From Acidobacteriota bacterium (GTDB taxonomy: Bacteria > Acidobacteriota > Terriglobia > Versatilivoradales > Versatilivoraceae), in NCBI GenBank assembly GCA_022826755.1, contig JAJDUG010000019.1:16914-80913 (forward strand): 64,000 nucleotides of DNA, given 5' to 3'. The notes under the pieces are model-generated. The model ran no database searches. It saw nothing but the letters and a program-made list of their open reading frames with translations, and was not told the origin of the DNA. A program made the translations under genes and the position numbers. This document shows positions 50,917 to 59,476 of the stretch, piece by piece. Numbering within the stretch: the stretch's first letter is position 1; the number at the start of each line of letters is the position of its first letter.

Positions 50917-52094
50917 GAGGGAAAATAGGGGAATCCGATCTCAACATCACGCTCGGCGTCGAGGAGGAGTTCTTCCTGGTCGACCCCGACACCCGCGACC
51001 TGGAGTCCGATCCGAACCCGGGCATCTTCGAGGCGTGCGAACGGAACCGCGGGCCCCACACGGTCGCCCACGAGGTGTTGCGGACGCAGATCGAGACCAG
51101 CACCAGGGTGTGCGGGTCGGTGACGGAGGCGTGCGAGGCGGTGCGGGAAACCCGCCGCCTGGTGATCGAGGCTGCCAGGGAGCACGGGGTGGCGGTGCTG
51201 GCGGCGTCGACCCACCCGTTTGCCGAATGGAAGTCCCAACTGATCACGCCGCGGGAACGCTACCAGCGATTCGTCGTCACCTTTCAGGAGAGCGTGCGGC
51301 AGCTACTCATCGGCGGCATGCACATCCACGCCGGCTTCGGCGGCCCCGACTCCCGGATCCGGGTCATGACGGCCATGCGGCCCTACCTGCCGCTGCTCCA
51401 CGCGCTGTCAACATCCTCGCCGTTCCACGGCGGGCGCGAGACCGGCTTCAAGTCCAACCGCCTGAACATCCTGGGAGTGCTGCCCCGCACCAGCCTGCCG
51501 GGGCCGCTGTCGTCGCGGGCGGAATATGAACGTCTCTTGGCGACCTACCAGCGCATGCGTTTCATCCAGAGCGGCAGCGAGCTGTGGTGGGACATCCGCC
51601 CGTCCCAAAACTTTCCGACGGTGGAGATACGGATCTGCGACGTTTGCCCGCGTCTCGACGACGTGGCCAGCATCGTGGCGCTCTACGCTTCGCTGGTCCG
51701 GCGCCTGTTGCGCCTCGACAGCGCAGGTCTGCTGCCCCCCGATCCGCCAACCGAAGTTATCGCGGAGAACCGCTGGCTTGCCCAGCGCTACGGCGTGCTG
51801 GCGTTCTTCGGCGACATGAACAGCGCCGAAGGGCGGGTGGACATCGAAGACTACGCCGCGCGGCTGGTGGAGGAACTGGCGGAGGATGCCCGCGAGCTCG
51901 GCTGCGAGCGGGAGCTTCGCCACCTGCTCACCATCGTTCGAGAAGGCAGCGGCGCCGACCGCCAACTCGACCTCTATCGCCTCCGCCGGCTGGAGGGCGA
52001 CACCCAGCAGGAAGCGCTGCAGGCCGTGGTCGACCTGGTGATTGCCGAGACCCGCGAGGGAGTCGTGGCCGATGGCTACAGGCCCCCCAACTAG
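50913..52094 (+). CDS. ybdK: YbdK-type carboxylate-amine ligase (GCS2 family)
   Basis: 393 residues; the ATG overlaps the toxin stop by 4 bp. The N-terminal ITLGVEEEFFLVDP, the GGMHIHAGF region and DIRPSQNFPTVEIRICDV are hallmark blocks of the glutamate-cysteine-ligase-2 family. YbdK has weak glutamate-cysteine ligase activity in E. coli. Here it is translationally coupled to a toxin-antitoxin pair, which is unusual. Downstream lies an IS3-end fragment. Confidence 0.9.
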   Translation: MRGKIGESDLNITLGVEEEFFLVDPDTRDLESDPNPGIFEACERNRGPHTVAHEVLRTQIETSTRVCGSVTEACEAVRETRRLVIEAAREHGVAVLAASTHPFAEWKSQLITPRERYQRFVVTFQESVRQLLIGGMHIHAGFGGPDSRIRVMTAMRPYLPLLHALSTSSPFHGGRETGFKSNRLNILGVLPRTSLPGPLSSRAEYERLLATYQRMRFIQSGSELWWDIRPSQNFPTVEIRICDVCPRLDDVASIVALYASLVRRLLRLDSAGLLPPDPPTEVIAENRWLAQRYGVLAFFGDMNSAEGRVDIEDYAARLVEELAEDARELGCERELRHLLTIVREGSGADRQLDLYRLRRLEGDTQQEALQAVVDLVIAETREGVVADGYRPPN

Positions 52095-52138
52095 CGCAAT
52101 TCCTCACCCTGGGGGTAGACCTGAATTCGGGGGGAGGT
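52095..52138 (+). repeat. IS3-end fragment
   Basis: CAATTCCTCACCCTGGGGG followed by TAGACCTGAATTCGGGGGG and AGGT closely matches the sequence found just after the IS3 transposase remnant at 59041-59082 (there on the minus strand). It is a solo terminus of that element family, lying one base after the ligase stop. Confidence 0.5.
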
Positions 52139-52339
52139 AAGTACGACGGGGCATCGGAAGTCGAGAAACGCGATCCCAGGGAGCATTCCGCGAGTCTCTT
52201 TCGCGCAGATTCGGTCGAATTGTTCCCAGGAGGTCATTCAAGAGTTCAGGGTATGCAGGAGATCCTGATAGTCCCGCCTGCCCCGCTCGGTTCGTGGAAT
52301 TGCAGGTGATCCGAGAGTTGCAGAGTCGTTCCAAGCGTC

Positions 52340-52555
52340 ATGACCCATGTCTTTCTCATTGTGGTCTTTATAGCGTCTCTGCCATTCATGATCTGGCTGG
52401 TCTACACCCTCATGCACAACAAGCACCTGTTGTGGGAGGCTCGAATCCTGAATGACCCCTACTATTCCAGGCCACCAACCCACTCAATCACCCTGCTGAA
52501 CCTGAACAACCAGAAAGATCCGGAGGAACGGAAACGGACGACAATAAAACAGTGA
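52340..52555 (+). CDS. Small single-pass membrane protein (doubtful)
   Basis: 71 residues with a strong N-terminal helix (MTHVFLIVVFIASLPFMIWL) and a polar tail. No ribosome-binding site is seen. It could be real or chance. Confidence 0.3.
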   Translation: MTHVFLIVVFIASLPFMIWLVYTLMHNKHLLWEARILNDPYYSRPPTHSITLLNLNNQKDPEERKRTTIKQ

Positions 52556-52720
52556 TTTTTTGCGGATCTGGCCGAAAACGTCGGTTTGCCCACACACCGC
52601 GAGACCTGCCGTCTCTGAGAGGAAAATCGCGCTGACGGCGCTCCCGACCAGTTGTGGTCGGCCAGGAATCGGGAACCTGCAACCTATCCGGCCGGACTCA
52701 CGGATTTAGGGGGTATCAGA

Positions 52721-53785
52721 ATGACCAGGAAAGTAATCGGAAGAGTTGTGTTGGGAATCTGGCTGGGATTTATAACGGCGGCCGCACAGCTTCCACCCGA
52801 CGTGCTGGTGGACAAGTACCTGTTGCAGGCCCAAATGCTGAGCGAGGAGCAGGACTACAAGCGAGCTCTTGAGGCAATGGACCGGGTCGTGGAATTGCAA
52901 AAAGAGCACGACCTGACGTTGCCGGAGGAATTTTCTTTCCACTACGCGCGCACGGCCTTGGCCGCTGGTGCAGTGCAGGCCGCTGTTGAGTCGGCGAAGC
53001 GGTATTTGTCAGCAGCCGGCAGGAAGGACGAGTACTATCGGGAGGCCCTGGAGCTGTTGGTAAGAGCCGAGCGGAAGCTGGAGGAGCCGTCTGTGGACCG
53101 GGACGGGGCGGTTGCCACAGCGTCGGAGATCGAACCACAACGCCAGGCAGTGCCGGCCACGTTGCCACAGGCACAAAAAGCAACCGCGGCGCAACCGGGG
53201 CCGGGTTGCAGAAACTGGACCACGAAAACGTTCTTTCGGAGAGCAACAGTTGAAAACGTGACTGCGTGCATAAACGCTGGAGCCGACTTGGATGCTCGGA
53301 GTACTGCTTTCTCGCGTTGCAAACATTGCACGCCCCTGATTCTGGCGATCCACTACAACAAGAATCCTGCAGTCATCGAGACTCTGCTCAAGGCTGGTGC
53401 CGACCCGAATGCACAGCATATGTGGGGAAACACGCCCCTACATTTCGCGGCATGGAAAAACTGGGATTCGGTGGTGATCGAAGTCCTGCTTAAGGCCGGC
53501 GCCGACCCAAACGTGCGGAATGAGACGAAAAATACGCCCTTGCATTTAGCGGCTAAGTTCAGCAATCCGACGGTAGTCGAGACGCTGCTGGCGGCGGGGG
53601 CGGACCAGATAGCATGGAACCACAAGGGGAAAACACCCCTCCAGGTGGCCCGCAGGCGAAACAGGAAGGTTCTACGCAATGCCTTGGCCAGACTGACCGA
53701 ACGTCAGAAGGCAACTCACCGAGCCCGAGCCCGCGGGAAAAAGCCAGTTCCGGGCCGAGCTGCCTCGACGTTGCCGTCGAGGTAG
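52721..53785 (+). CDS. Exported ankyrin-repeat protein
   Basis: 354 residues from the ATG at 52721 (AGGGGG 8 nt upstream), with a signal-like N-terminus. Residues of about 40-120 are helical, TPR-like (YKRALEAMDRVVELQ). After a linker there are four to five ankyrin repeats (about 200-330): TPLILAIHYNKNPAVIETLLKAGADPN, TPLHFAAWKNWDSVVIEVLLKAGADPN and TPLHLAAKF. The basic C-terminus ends near the RAYT element. It is probably a protein-binding envelope protein. Confidence 0.85.
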   Translation: MTRKVIGRVVLGIWLGFITAAAQLPPDVLVDKYLLQAQMLSEEQDYKRALEAMDRVVELQKEHDLTLPEEFSFHYARTALAAGAVQAAVESAKRYLSAAGRKDEYYREALELLVRAERKLEEPSVDRDGAVATASEIEPQRQAVPATLPQAQKATAAQPGPGCRNWTTKTFFRRATVENVTACINAGADLDARSTAFSRCKHCTPLILAIHYNKNPAVIETLLKAGADPNAQHMWGNTPLHFAAWKNWDSVVIEVLLKAGADPNVRNETKNTPLHLAAKFSNPTVVETLLAAGADQIAWNHKGKTPLQVARRRNRKVLRNALARLTERQKATHRARARGKKPVPGRAASTLPSR

Positions 53786-53810
53786 CGGCCAGAGCGAAAA
53801 TGGGAAAATT

Positions 53811-53976
53811 GGGGGACGTTGTTGAATTACTGGGATAACAGTCCCAGTTTTCTTGTTCTCGACTGAATAGTACGGCGGCGGAAGTTGCTCGCGAGTTAGG
53901 AGTCTCCCTCTTCGCAATCGCAAAGAGTCTACAGAATCGCCAAACCGAGTAATTCCACTAATTCAACAACGTCCCC
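53811..53976 (+). mobile_element. RAYT-derived mini-element with inverted repeats
   Basis: Perfect 18-bp inverted repeats, GGGGACGTTGTTGAATTA (53812-53829) and its complement (53959-53976), bound about 166 bp. The right part codes for the last ~25 residues of a RAYT (REP-associated tyrosine transposase) DnaA-like HTH, ARELGVSLFAIAKSLQNRQTE, up to TAA at 53950-53952. The sequence from there onward is nearly identical to the 3' end of the larger remnant at 63.1 kb. Confidence 0.65.
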
Positions 53977-54000
53977 TATTGACGTCCCTACTTATCACTG

Positions 54001-55461
54001 TCAGGCAATGATGTCGTGCACGACGTTGCCGTAGACATCGGTCAGGCGGAAGTCGCGGCTATTGTGGCGGTAGGTGAGCTGCTTGTGATCCAGGCCCAAC
54101 AGGTGGAGGATGGTGGCGTGAAGATCGTGATGCGAGACGCGACCCTTGACAGCGTGCATGCCGAGCTCGTCGGTCGCGCCGTGCGTGATCCCCGGCTTGA
54201 CGCCGCCGCCCGCCATCCACATGGAGAAGCCGTAGTGGTGATGGCCGCGACCGAGGGATTCCTCCTTGCGAGCCTCCTCCATCGGCGTACGACCGAACTC
54301 AGTGGCCCAGACGACGAGAGTCTCGTCCAGCAAACCGCGCGACTTCAGGTCCATGATGAGGGCGGTGATCCCGCGATCGGTGCGCGCCGCGTTGGTGCGG
54401 TGGTTGTTGATGAGCCCGCCGCGGTTGCCGTGCGCGTCCCATCGCCGCCCCTGGGCGCCGTCGAGAATCTCCACGAAACGGACGCCGCTCTCCACCATCC
54501 GTCTCGCCGTCAGGCACTTCCTCCCGAAGTCGGTGTCGCCATATAGCGCCTTCACCGAGTCCGGCTCGCTCCGGATATCGAAGATCTCCGGCGCTTCCAT
54601 CTGCATGCGAAAGGCCGTCTCGAATGCGGCGATGCGCGCGTCGAGCTCGGGCTGGGTGCGATAAATACCGCGATGGAGGCGATTCAACTTCCGCACCAGG
54701 TCCAACTGCGCGCGCTGCTGGCCTCGGCTGAGAAATGCCGGTGCCTCGATGTGCGGCACCGGTGGATGTCCGGGCTTGAAGTCCGCCAGCGTGGCCTGGT
54801 GGATACCCGGGAGGAATCCGGCCTGGTGAAGCGCGCGCCCGCCGGACGGTCGGCCGTCTGTCATCACCACGAATCCCGGCATGTTCCGGTTCTCCGTCCC
54901 CAGACCGTAGGTCACCCACGAGCCAAGACTGGGGTGGCCCTGTCTGGCATAACCCGTGTGCATGAGGATCTGGCCGGAGAAGTGAAGTGCTGAATCGGTG
55001 TGCATCGAATTGATGAATGCGATGTCGTCGACCACCTTGGTCAGGTTCGGGAAGATCTCGCTGACCCATGCGCCGCTCTGCCCATAGCGCTTGAAGGAGA
55101 ACACCGGCGGAACGATGCGCGTGTGGGTGTAGGTCTTCTCCGGGCTAAGGCCTTCCAAGTCTTTTTTGGAGAATATGTCCCGCGCCAGTCTTCCGGCGTA
55201 CTCTTTCAGAAGCGGCTTGTGATCGAACGTCTCCAGTTGACTTGCGCCACCGACCATGAACAGAAAGATGACGCTCCTGGCCCTGGGAGCGAAGTGTGGC
55301 TGCCTGGGCGCAAGTGGCTCGCTGAGGTCAGCCGCCGCACCGCTGGCCGTCTGGTCCGCGAGCAGGCTGGCCAGAGCGATGCCACCCAGGCCCAGTTCCT
55401 TGAGGAATCCACGGCGGTCCCTGCCAACCGGTCGAGTTCCAGAAGCTGCGTCAGTGAACAT
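54001..55461 (-). CDS. DUF1501 protein (Tat-exported, sulfatase-like fold)
   Basis: 486 residues. A Tat signal (DRRGFLKELGLGGIALASLL) and the DUF1501 blocks VGGASQLETFDHKP, FINSMHTDSALHFSGQILMHTG, WDAHGN and VVWATEFGRTP are seen. These metal-binding, sulfatase-superfamily-like proteins occur with PSCyt/DUF1553 partners in planctomycete- and acidobacterium-type genomes. It overlaps the 3' end of the upstream gene by 11 bp, so the two are made together. Confidence 0.92.
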   Translation of the reverse strand: MFTDAASGTRPVGRDRRGFLKELGLGGIALASLLADQTASGAAADLSEPLAPRQPHFAPRARSVIFLFMVGGASQLETFDHKPLLKEYAGRLARDIFSKKDLEGLSPEKTYTHTRIVPPVFSFKRYGQSGAWVSEIFPNLTKVVDDIAFINSMHTDSALHFSGQILMHTGYARQGHPSLGSWVTYGLGTENRNMPGFVVMTDGRPSGGRALHQAGFLPGIHQATLADFKPGHPPVPHIEAPAFLSRGQQRAQLDLVRKLNRLHRGIYRTQPELDARIAAFETAFRMQMEAPEIFDIRSEPDSVKALYGDTDFGRKCLTARRMVESGVRFVEILDGAQGRRWDAHGNRGGLINNHRTNAARTDRGITALIMDLKSRGLLDETLVVWATEFGRTPMEEARKEESLGRGHHHYGFSMWMAGGGVKPGITHGATDELGMHAVKGRVSHHDLHATILHLLGLDHKQLTYRHNSRDFRLTDVYGNVVHDIIA

Positions 55462-57652
55462 AGATGAACTCGTTCAGGCTCATGAGGGCATGGCAATATT
55501 GGACTAGCGGACTTTGCGCATCCAAAGACCCCGGCTCCTTGCTTGCCTCCAAGGAGCCGGCGCGCCGTTGACCGAGAAACGACAGGCCGATCTCGCGTTC
55601 TTCCACGGTCGGCGGCCGAGAAAGAGCAATCCGGTATGCCGACTCGATCTGCCGGCCGGGGGCGCCTCCGACTCTGTCCCGCACCCGTTGTGCGAAGCGC
55701 TTCGCTTGCTCCCACACGAATGGCGCATTCAGCATGAAAGCCGTGCTGATCGGTGTCGTGCCGACATCACGAAGGCCGACGCTTTGCGTGTTGTCCGGAA
55801 GGTCGAAGATCTTGAGGACCGGATGGAGGTTGAAGCGCGGCGACATGAGGTAGACCGACCGGCGCCAGGTGTCCGGCGTGTCCTTGAACGGTTCCTCGCG
55901 GCTGCCAATGGGAGTGCTGGGCCCGTACATGTTCGTGCGCAGAGCGCCGGCGACGCTCAACAGGTGATCGCGGATGACTTCAGCCTCCATGCGCAAGGGC
56001 CTGCGGTGCCACAGGTACTCGTTGTAAGCATCTTGCCGGGCCTGGGCCAACTCGGTGCCGGCCGCCTGTCTGTATACGGCGCTGTTCATCATCAGCCGGT
56101 GGATCGGTTTGAATCGCCAGCCCTCCTGGATCAGCTTGGAAGCGAGCCAATCCAGAAGAGAGGGGTGCGTGGGTTCGGCACCGAGTCTGCCGAAATCATT
56201 GGGAGTGCTGACGATGCCGCGCCCGAAATGATGTTGCCAGAGACGATTGACGATCACCCGAGCCAGCAACGCACCGGCGCCCTGCTCGACGTCGGTCAGC
56301 CAACTCGCAAGCATCCGACGCTTCGACGCCTCAAGCTGCGGCTCGGGGCCATCGGTGGCCTCGGGAAGGGGCCGCCAATCCTTCGCTATACGACCGTCCC
56401 GCATCAAGACGCGCAGGAACCCTGGCTTGACTGGCTTGATGGGGCGCGCCCAACTACCGCCGGCCAGTAGATGGGGTGTGGGTACCTCCAGGGCAACATA
56501 CTTGCCGCCTGCATCCGGCTTGACCTCGACTTCGTCGAAGAATACAGCCGTCAACTGATAATACTCTTCGGCCGTGATCGGGTCGATCTTGTGGTCGTGG
56601 CAACGCGCACACCCGACCGTCAGGGCAAGGAACGCTTGACCGGTCGTCGACACCATGTCGTCGAGCCGGTGAAACTTCCGATCGTTCGGGTTGTCGTTCT
56701 TGCTCAGATTCGTTCCAATCTGAACGAACCTGCCCAGGTCCCGCCGGCCGACGGGTAAACCTCTCGGAGCGCCGGCAACCTGGTAGCGGACGAAGTCGTT
56801 GTAAGGCAGGTCGTCATTGAAAGCGCGAATCACGGCGTCGCGGTATCGATAGGCGTCCTCTCGAATTGCGTTGTCCCCCTCGTGTGCTCCAAGGCTCTCG
56901 CCAAACCGAGCCACATCCAACCAGTGCCGTCCCCACCGTTCGCCATAGTGCGGGCTGGCGAGCAGCCGGTCAACGAGCTGGCGAAAGGGTTCCGCAGAGG
57001 AATCTCGAACGAACGCCTCGACTTCGTCGGGTGCAGGCGGCAAACCGATCAGGTCGAAGTAGGCGCGGCGAATCAGCCTCGGCCGATCGGCCTCCTGTGC
57101 AGGGCGAAACTGCTTTTCGTGCAGCTTGGCGAGGACGAAACGATCAATCGGCGAGTCCGTCCAGGTGGACTCTTCCGGACTTGCCGCCGACACCTGAGGC
57201 GGATCGACAGGACGCAGGGGGCGGAAGGCCCAGTGGAGACGTCCTGATTCGAGATCCATCTTCGCCGTATCAACCGGCTGCGCATCTCTCGGATCGGGCG
57301 CACCGAGGGCCACCCATTGGACGAAATCAGCGATGACCTCGTCGGGCAACTTGCCGCCGGGCGGCATCTGCAGGTTGGGGTTGGTGTACTCGAGGGCCTC
57401 GATCAGCATCGACTGATCGGGTCGCCCCGCCACGACGACGGAGCCCCGCGACCCTCCACGCTGGACACCCATCCGGGTGTCGAGCTGCAGCTTCCCCATC
57501 AGCATTCCCCTGCGGGCGGCCTCCGCCGAGTGACACTGATAGCAGCGCTCCGCCAGCACGGGACGAATCTTCTCCTCAAAGAAGTCGATATGGTCCTGAC
57601 CGGCTTCCCCGGGGGCGCCGAGCAGGCTGAGGGCGATTACGAATATGATCAC
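55451..57652 (-). CDS. Planctomycete-type cytochrome/DUF1549/DUF1553 protein
   Basis: 733 residues with a signal peptide. A PSCyt1 cytochrome domain has heme motif CYQCH near residue 40 and MPPGGKLP around residue 97. DUF1549 follows (about 150-350: DSPIDRFVLAKLHEK, RWGRHWLDVARF, VGCARCHDHKIDP), then DUF1553 (about 430-690: VIVNRLWQHHFGRGIVSTPNDFG). CHDH in DUF1549 may be a second heme or metal site. Such proteins are exported and linked to redox and polysaccharide or sulfatase functions. Confidence 0.92.
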   Translation of the reverse strand: MIIFVIALSLLGAPGEAGQDHIDFFEEKIRPVLAERCYQCHSAEAARRGMLMGKLQLDTRMGVQRGGSRGSVVVAGRPDQSMLIEALEYTNPNLQMPPGGKLPDEVIADFVQWVALGAPDPRDAQPVDTAKMDLESGRLHWAFRPLRPVDPPQVSAASPEESTWTDSPIDRFVLAKLHEKQFRPAQEADRPRLIRRAYFDLIGLPPAPDEVEAFVRDSSAEPFRQLVDRLLASPHYGERWGRHWLDVARFGESLGAHEGDNAIREDAYRYRDAVIRAFNDDLPYNDFVRYQVAGAPRGLPVGRRDLGRFVQIGTNLSKNDNPNDRKFHRLDDMVSTTGQAFLALTVGCARCHDHKIDPITAEEYYQLTAVFFDEVEVKPDAGGKYVALEVPTPHLLAGGSWARPIKPVKPGFLRVLMRDGRIAKDWRPLPEATDGPEPQLEASKRRMLASWLTDVEQGAGALLARVIVNRLWQHHFGRGIVSTPNDFGRLGAEPTHPSLLDWLASKLIQEGWRFKPIHRLMMNSAVYRQAAGTELAQARQDAYNEYLWHRRPLRMEAEVIRDHLLSVAGALRTNMYGPSTPIGSREEPFKDTPDTWRRSVYLMSPRFNLHPVLKIFDLPDNTQSVGLRDVGTTPISTAFMLNAPFVWEQAKRFAQRVRDRVGGAPGRQIESAYRIALSRPPTVEEREIGLSFLGQRRAGSLEASKEPGSLDAQSPLVQYCHALMSLNEFIYVH

Positions 57653-57794
57653 GCGACTACCTTACGGTTGTACTTGAGATCCTATTCGGATTGTGGAAAG
57701 AAATCCACCAGGCAAGTCGCCTCAAAAAAAATACCCGAAAGAGAATTGTAGCGTCACGGAAAAAGGCACCCGAAAGGAAAGAGCGTCGTGTCGG

Positions 57795-57950
57795 GAAGAA
57801 TGGTGGAGGCGGCGACAACCGAATTCCCATCGTAATATGTTTAAATAGAATAGGTTATAATCAATCAAATTCCAAAGTTGCCCCAACACTTGCCCCAGGA
57901 ATATGATCTGCAACTGGTTCAATTCCTCACTCTGGGGGTGGACCTAATAA
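57795..57950 (+). repeat. Dispersed repeat, copy 2 (with tmRNA-end-like sequence and IS3-end)
   Basis: Begins on the minus strand with GTTGTCGCCGCCTCCACC, also found at 25858-25875, followed by an A next to it. It continues through ATAGGTTAT, TTGCCCCAACACTTGCCCC and CAATTCCTCACTCTGGGGG. The last part equals the IS3-end sequence after the transposase remnant at 59083. It is a composite of two repeat families. Confidence 0.55.
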
Positions 57951-58193
57951 GGTGCCATATCGTCTCGCTGCTTGGCGCTCTAAACCACGGCTCGGTTGGA
58001 GCCAGGCAGGCGGCTGAGCCTATCGCCGTTAGTAGCACATCCGCTGCTTCTATGTCTGGATGAGATTTCCCCACCAATGTCGTTAGGTCTCCGGTTGGTT
58101 TTTTGGGAGAGTTAGAGGCCACCCTGGCTCCATCCATAAGGTCGATGCGCGGCAAGCGCGAATGCAACAGTCCATATTGGGGCTTTCCTGGAC

Positions 58194-58212
58194 TACCCCA
58201 TTGGGGTATAAT
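58194..58212 (+). promoter_or_regulatory. Operator and -10 box of the RelE/XRE pair
   Basis: TACCCCATTGGGGTA (58194-58208) is a perfect 15-bp palindrome that overlaps the consensus -10 TATAAT (58207-58212). The -35 (TTTCCT) is weak. Transcription would start around 58218-58220, so the toxin mRNA is leaderless or nearly so. The operator fits repression by the XRE antitoxin. Confidence 0.6.
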
Positions 58213-58219
58213 ACTATTA

Positions 58220-58555
58220 ATGCAGACAGTGGCTGAGACGCCGACATTCTCTCGTCAGGCTGACAAGCTGTTCAGTGAAGATGAAAAGCGGGAACTGATC
58301 GCCTTCCTCGCGGAAAATCCTCTGGCCGGCGACGAAATTCCGGGCACGGGTGGCGTCCGTAAGCTGCGCTTCGCAGCTTTAGGACGGGGCCAGCGCGGGG
58401 GTGCGCGGGTGATCTACTACTATCTGGACGAAACCATGCCAGTCTACGCGCTGCTCGCCTATGCGAAAACTGCGAAAGCCGACATGACACCAGATGAAAG
58501 GCGCACAGTTGCAAAGATCGCAGCCGCACTCAAGGCCGCTCGAAAAGGGAGATGA
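58220..58555 (+). CDS. RelE/HigB-type toxin
   Basis: 111 residues from the ATG at 58220. The RelE-like core KLRFAALGRGQRGGARVIYYYLDETMPVYALLAYAKTAKADMT, with its basic ARVIYYY strand, is typical of the RelE/HigB family of ribosome-dependent RNases. Six bases separate it from the XRE gene. Confidence 0.9.
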   Translation: MQTVAETPTFSRQADKLFSEDEKRELIAFLAENPLAGDEIPGTGGVRKLRFAALGRGQRGGARVIYYYLDETMPVYALLAYAKTAKADMTPDERRTVAKIAAALKAARKGR

Positions 58556-58561
58556 GGGGAA

Positions 58562-58852
58562 ATGAGCACATTTGGCAAAGATCTGATCCAGTCCCTCAAT
58601 GAAGCCCTCGCTCACGCAAAGGGAGAGGGCCCGGCCATCCTCCATTCGCCCGTGACCCCGCGCGAGGTTCGAGAGCATGCAAACCTCACACAGGCGCAGA
58701 TGGCGCCATTGATGGGTATGAGCCTTTCTGGTTACCGCAAATGGGAGCAGGGAACGCGCCGAGTCAGCGGCCCAGCCGCAACTCTTCTGCGTGTGATCGA
58801 AAGGGAGCCGGAAGCGGTCAAGCGCGCATTGCTGGCTCGAGGCCCGGGATGA
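58562..58852 (+). CDS. XRE-type antitoxin (HigA-like)
   Basis: 96 residues, start after GAGGGGAA. The HTH TPREVREHANLTQAQMAPLMGMSLSGYRKWEQGTRR is typical of HigA. It partners the RelE-type toxin and probably binds the palindrome at 58194-58208. Confidence 0.9.
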   Translation: MSTFGKDLIQSLNEALAHAKGEGPAILHSPVTPREVREHANLTQAQMAPLMGMSLSGYRKWEQGTRRVSGPAATLLRVIEREPEAVKRALLARGPG

Positions 58853-59040
58853 GGCGCTGGCCGGCGCATTTCGAGGAACACCCGAACACTTCACCCAGCC
58901 GCGCGGCCTGCACAACCATCACCGCACCACATCACACTCCACTTGGTCCAGATCTCGCCGACGCAACCGTACACCTCGAAGTGGCCTGTGCCCTGCCCCT
59001 CGAAAAGCGCAACACAGCACCACAGTAGTGGAGCGGCGAC

Positions 59041-59357
59041 CTCCCCCCAAATTTAGGTCCACCCCCAGAGTGAGGAATTGGATCAATTATCGCCGTCGTC
59101 GAGGCTGTGGGAAAGTGGGAAACTCGAAGAATTTTCCAAGGCCCCGCAGGGGCCGGCTTTTCCGCAGCCGCTGCCGCCCGCGGCTCGAAATTGCTCCGGC
59201 GTAAGGAACCCCAGCGAGCTGTGCGGGCGGACCGTATTGTAGTGGACCCGCAAGGCCTGGATGGTGCGCCGGGCATCGGCGAGACCCAGAAACCAGTGTT
59301 CATTCAGGCATGCGTCCCGGAACTTGCTTTTGAAGCTCTCTACCAGCGCGTTCGGAA
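59041..59357 (-). pseudogene. IS3-family transposase OrfB C-terminal remnant with one IS end
   Basis: Translating 59083-59357 on the minus strand gives ALVESFKSKFRDACLNEHWF, LGLADARRTIQALRVHYNTV and RPHSSLGFLTPEQFR, the end of an IS3-family DDE transposase including the catalytic-Glu region, then TGA at 59083. The sequence after it (59041-59082) is the IS terminus. Everything 5' of the ES-F motif is lost. Confidence 0.8.
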
Positions 59358-59470
59358 TAGGTTATTGAAATAGAATAGATTGTGGCCAATTTAGAGAACA
59401 TGGTTGCCTCAATACTTGCCCCAAGAACCTGTCGTTCAATTTCTCACTTTTGCGCTGGACCTATCCTGGG
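59349..59470 (+). repeat. Dispersed repeat, copy 3
   Basis: Aligns with copy 1 (25741-25870, reversed) over about 110 bp with mostly single-base differences: ATAGGTTATTGAAATAG, TTGTGGCCAAT, CTTGCCCCAAGAACCTGT and GGACCTA. Its right end touches the truncated TPR gene and its left end the IS3 remnant, so it lies at a recombination joint. Confidence 0.6.
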
Positions 59471-59476
59471 CAAAGG

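Larger units (their letters stand above)
57653..58219. other. Intergenic, repeat copy 2 and toxin promoter
   Basis: No gene. It holds the dispersed repeat at 57795-57950 and the operator/promoter at 58194-58212. The left part must also contain the promoter of the PSCyt gene. Confidence 0.6.

Noticed and set aside
52104..52555. Small frames around the IS3-end fragment after the ligase.
   Set aside because: Apart from the doubtful 71-residue membrane peptide none has a site or composition that supports it.
57691..57906. A small frame with a GGGGDNR segment near the repeat.
   Set aside because: It is translation of the tmRNA-end-like repeat and AT-rich spacer, and recurs at copy 1 in the same way.
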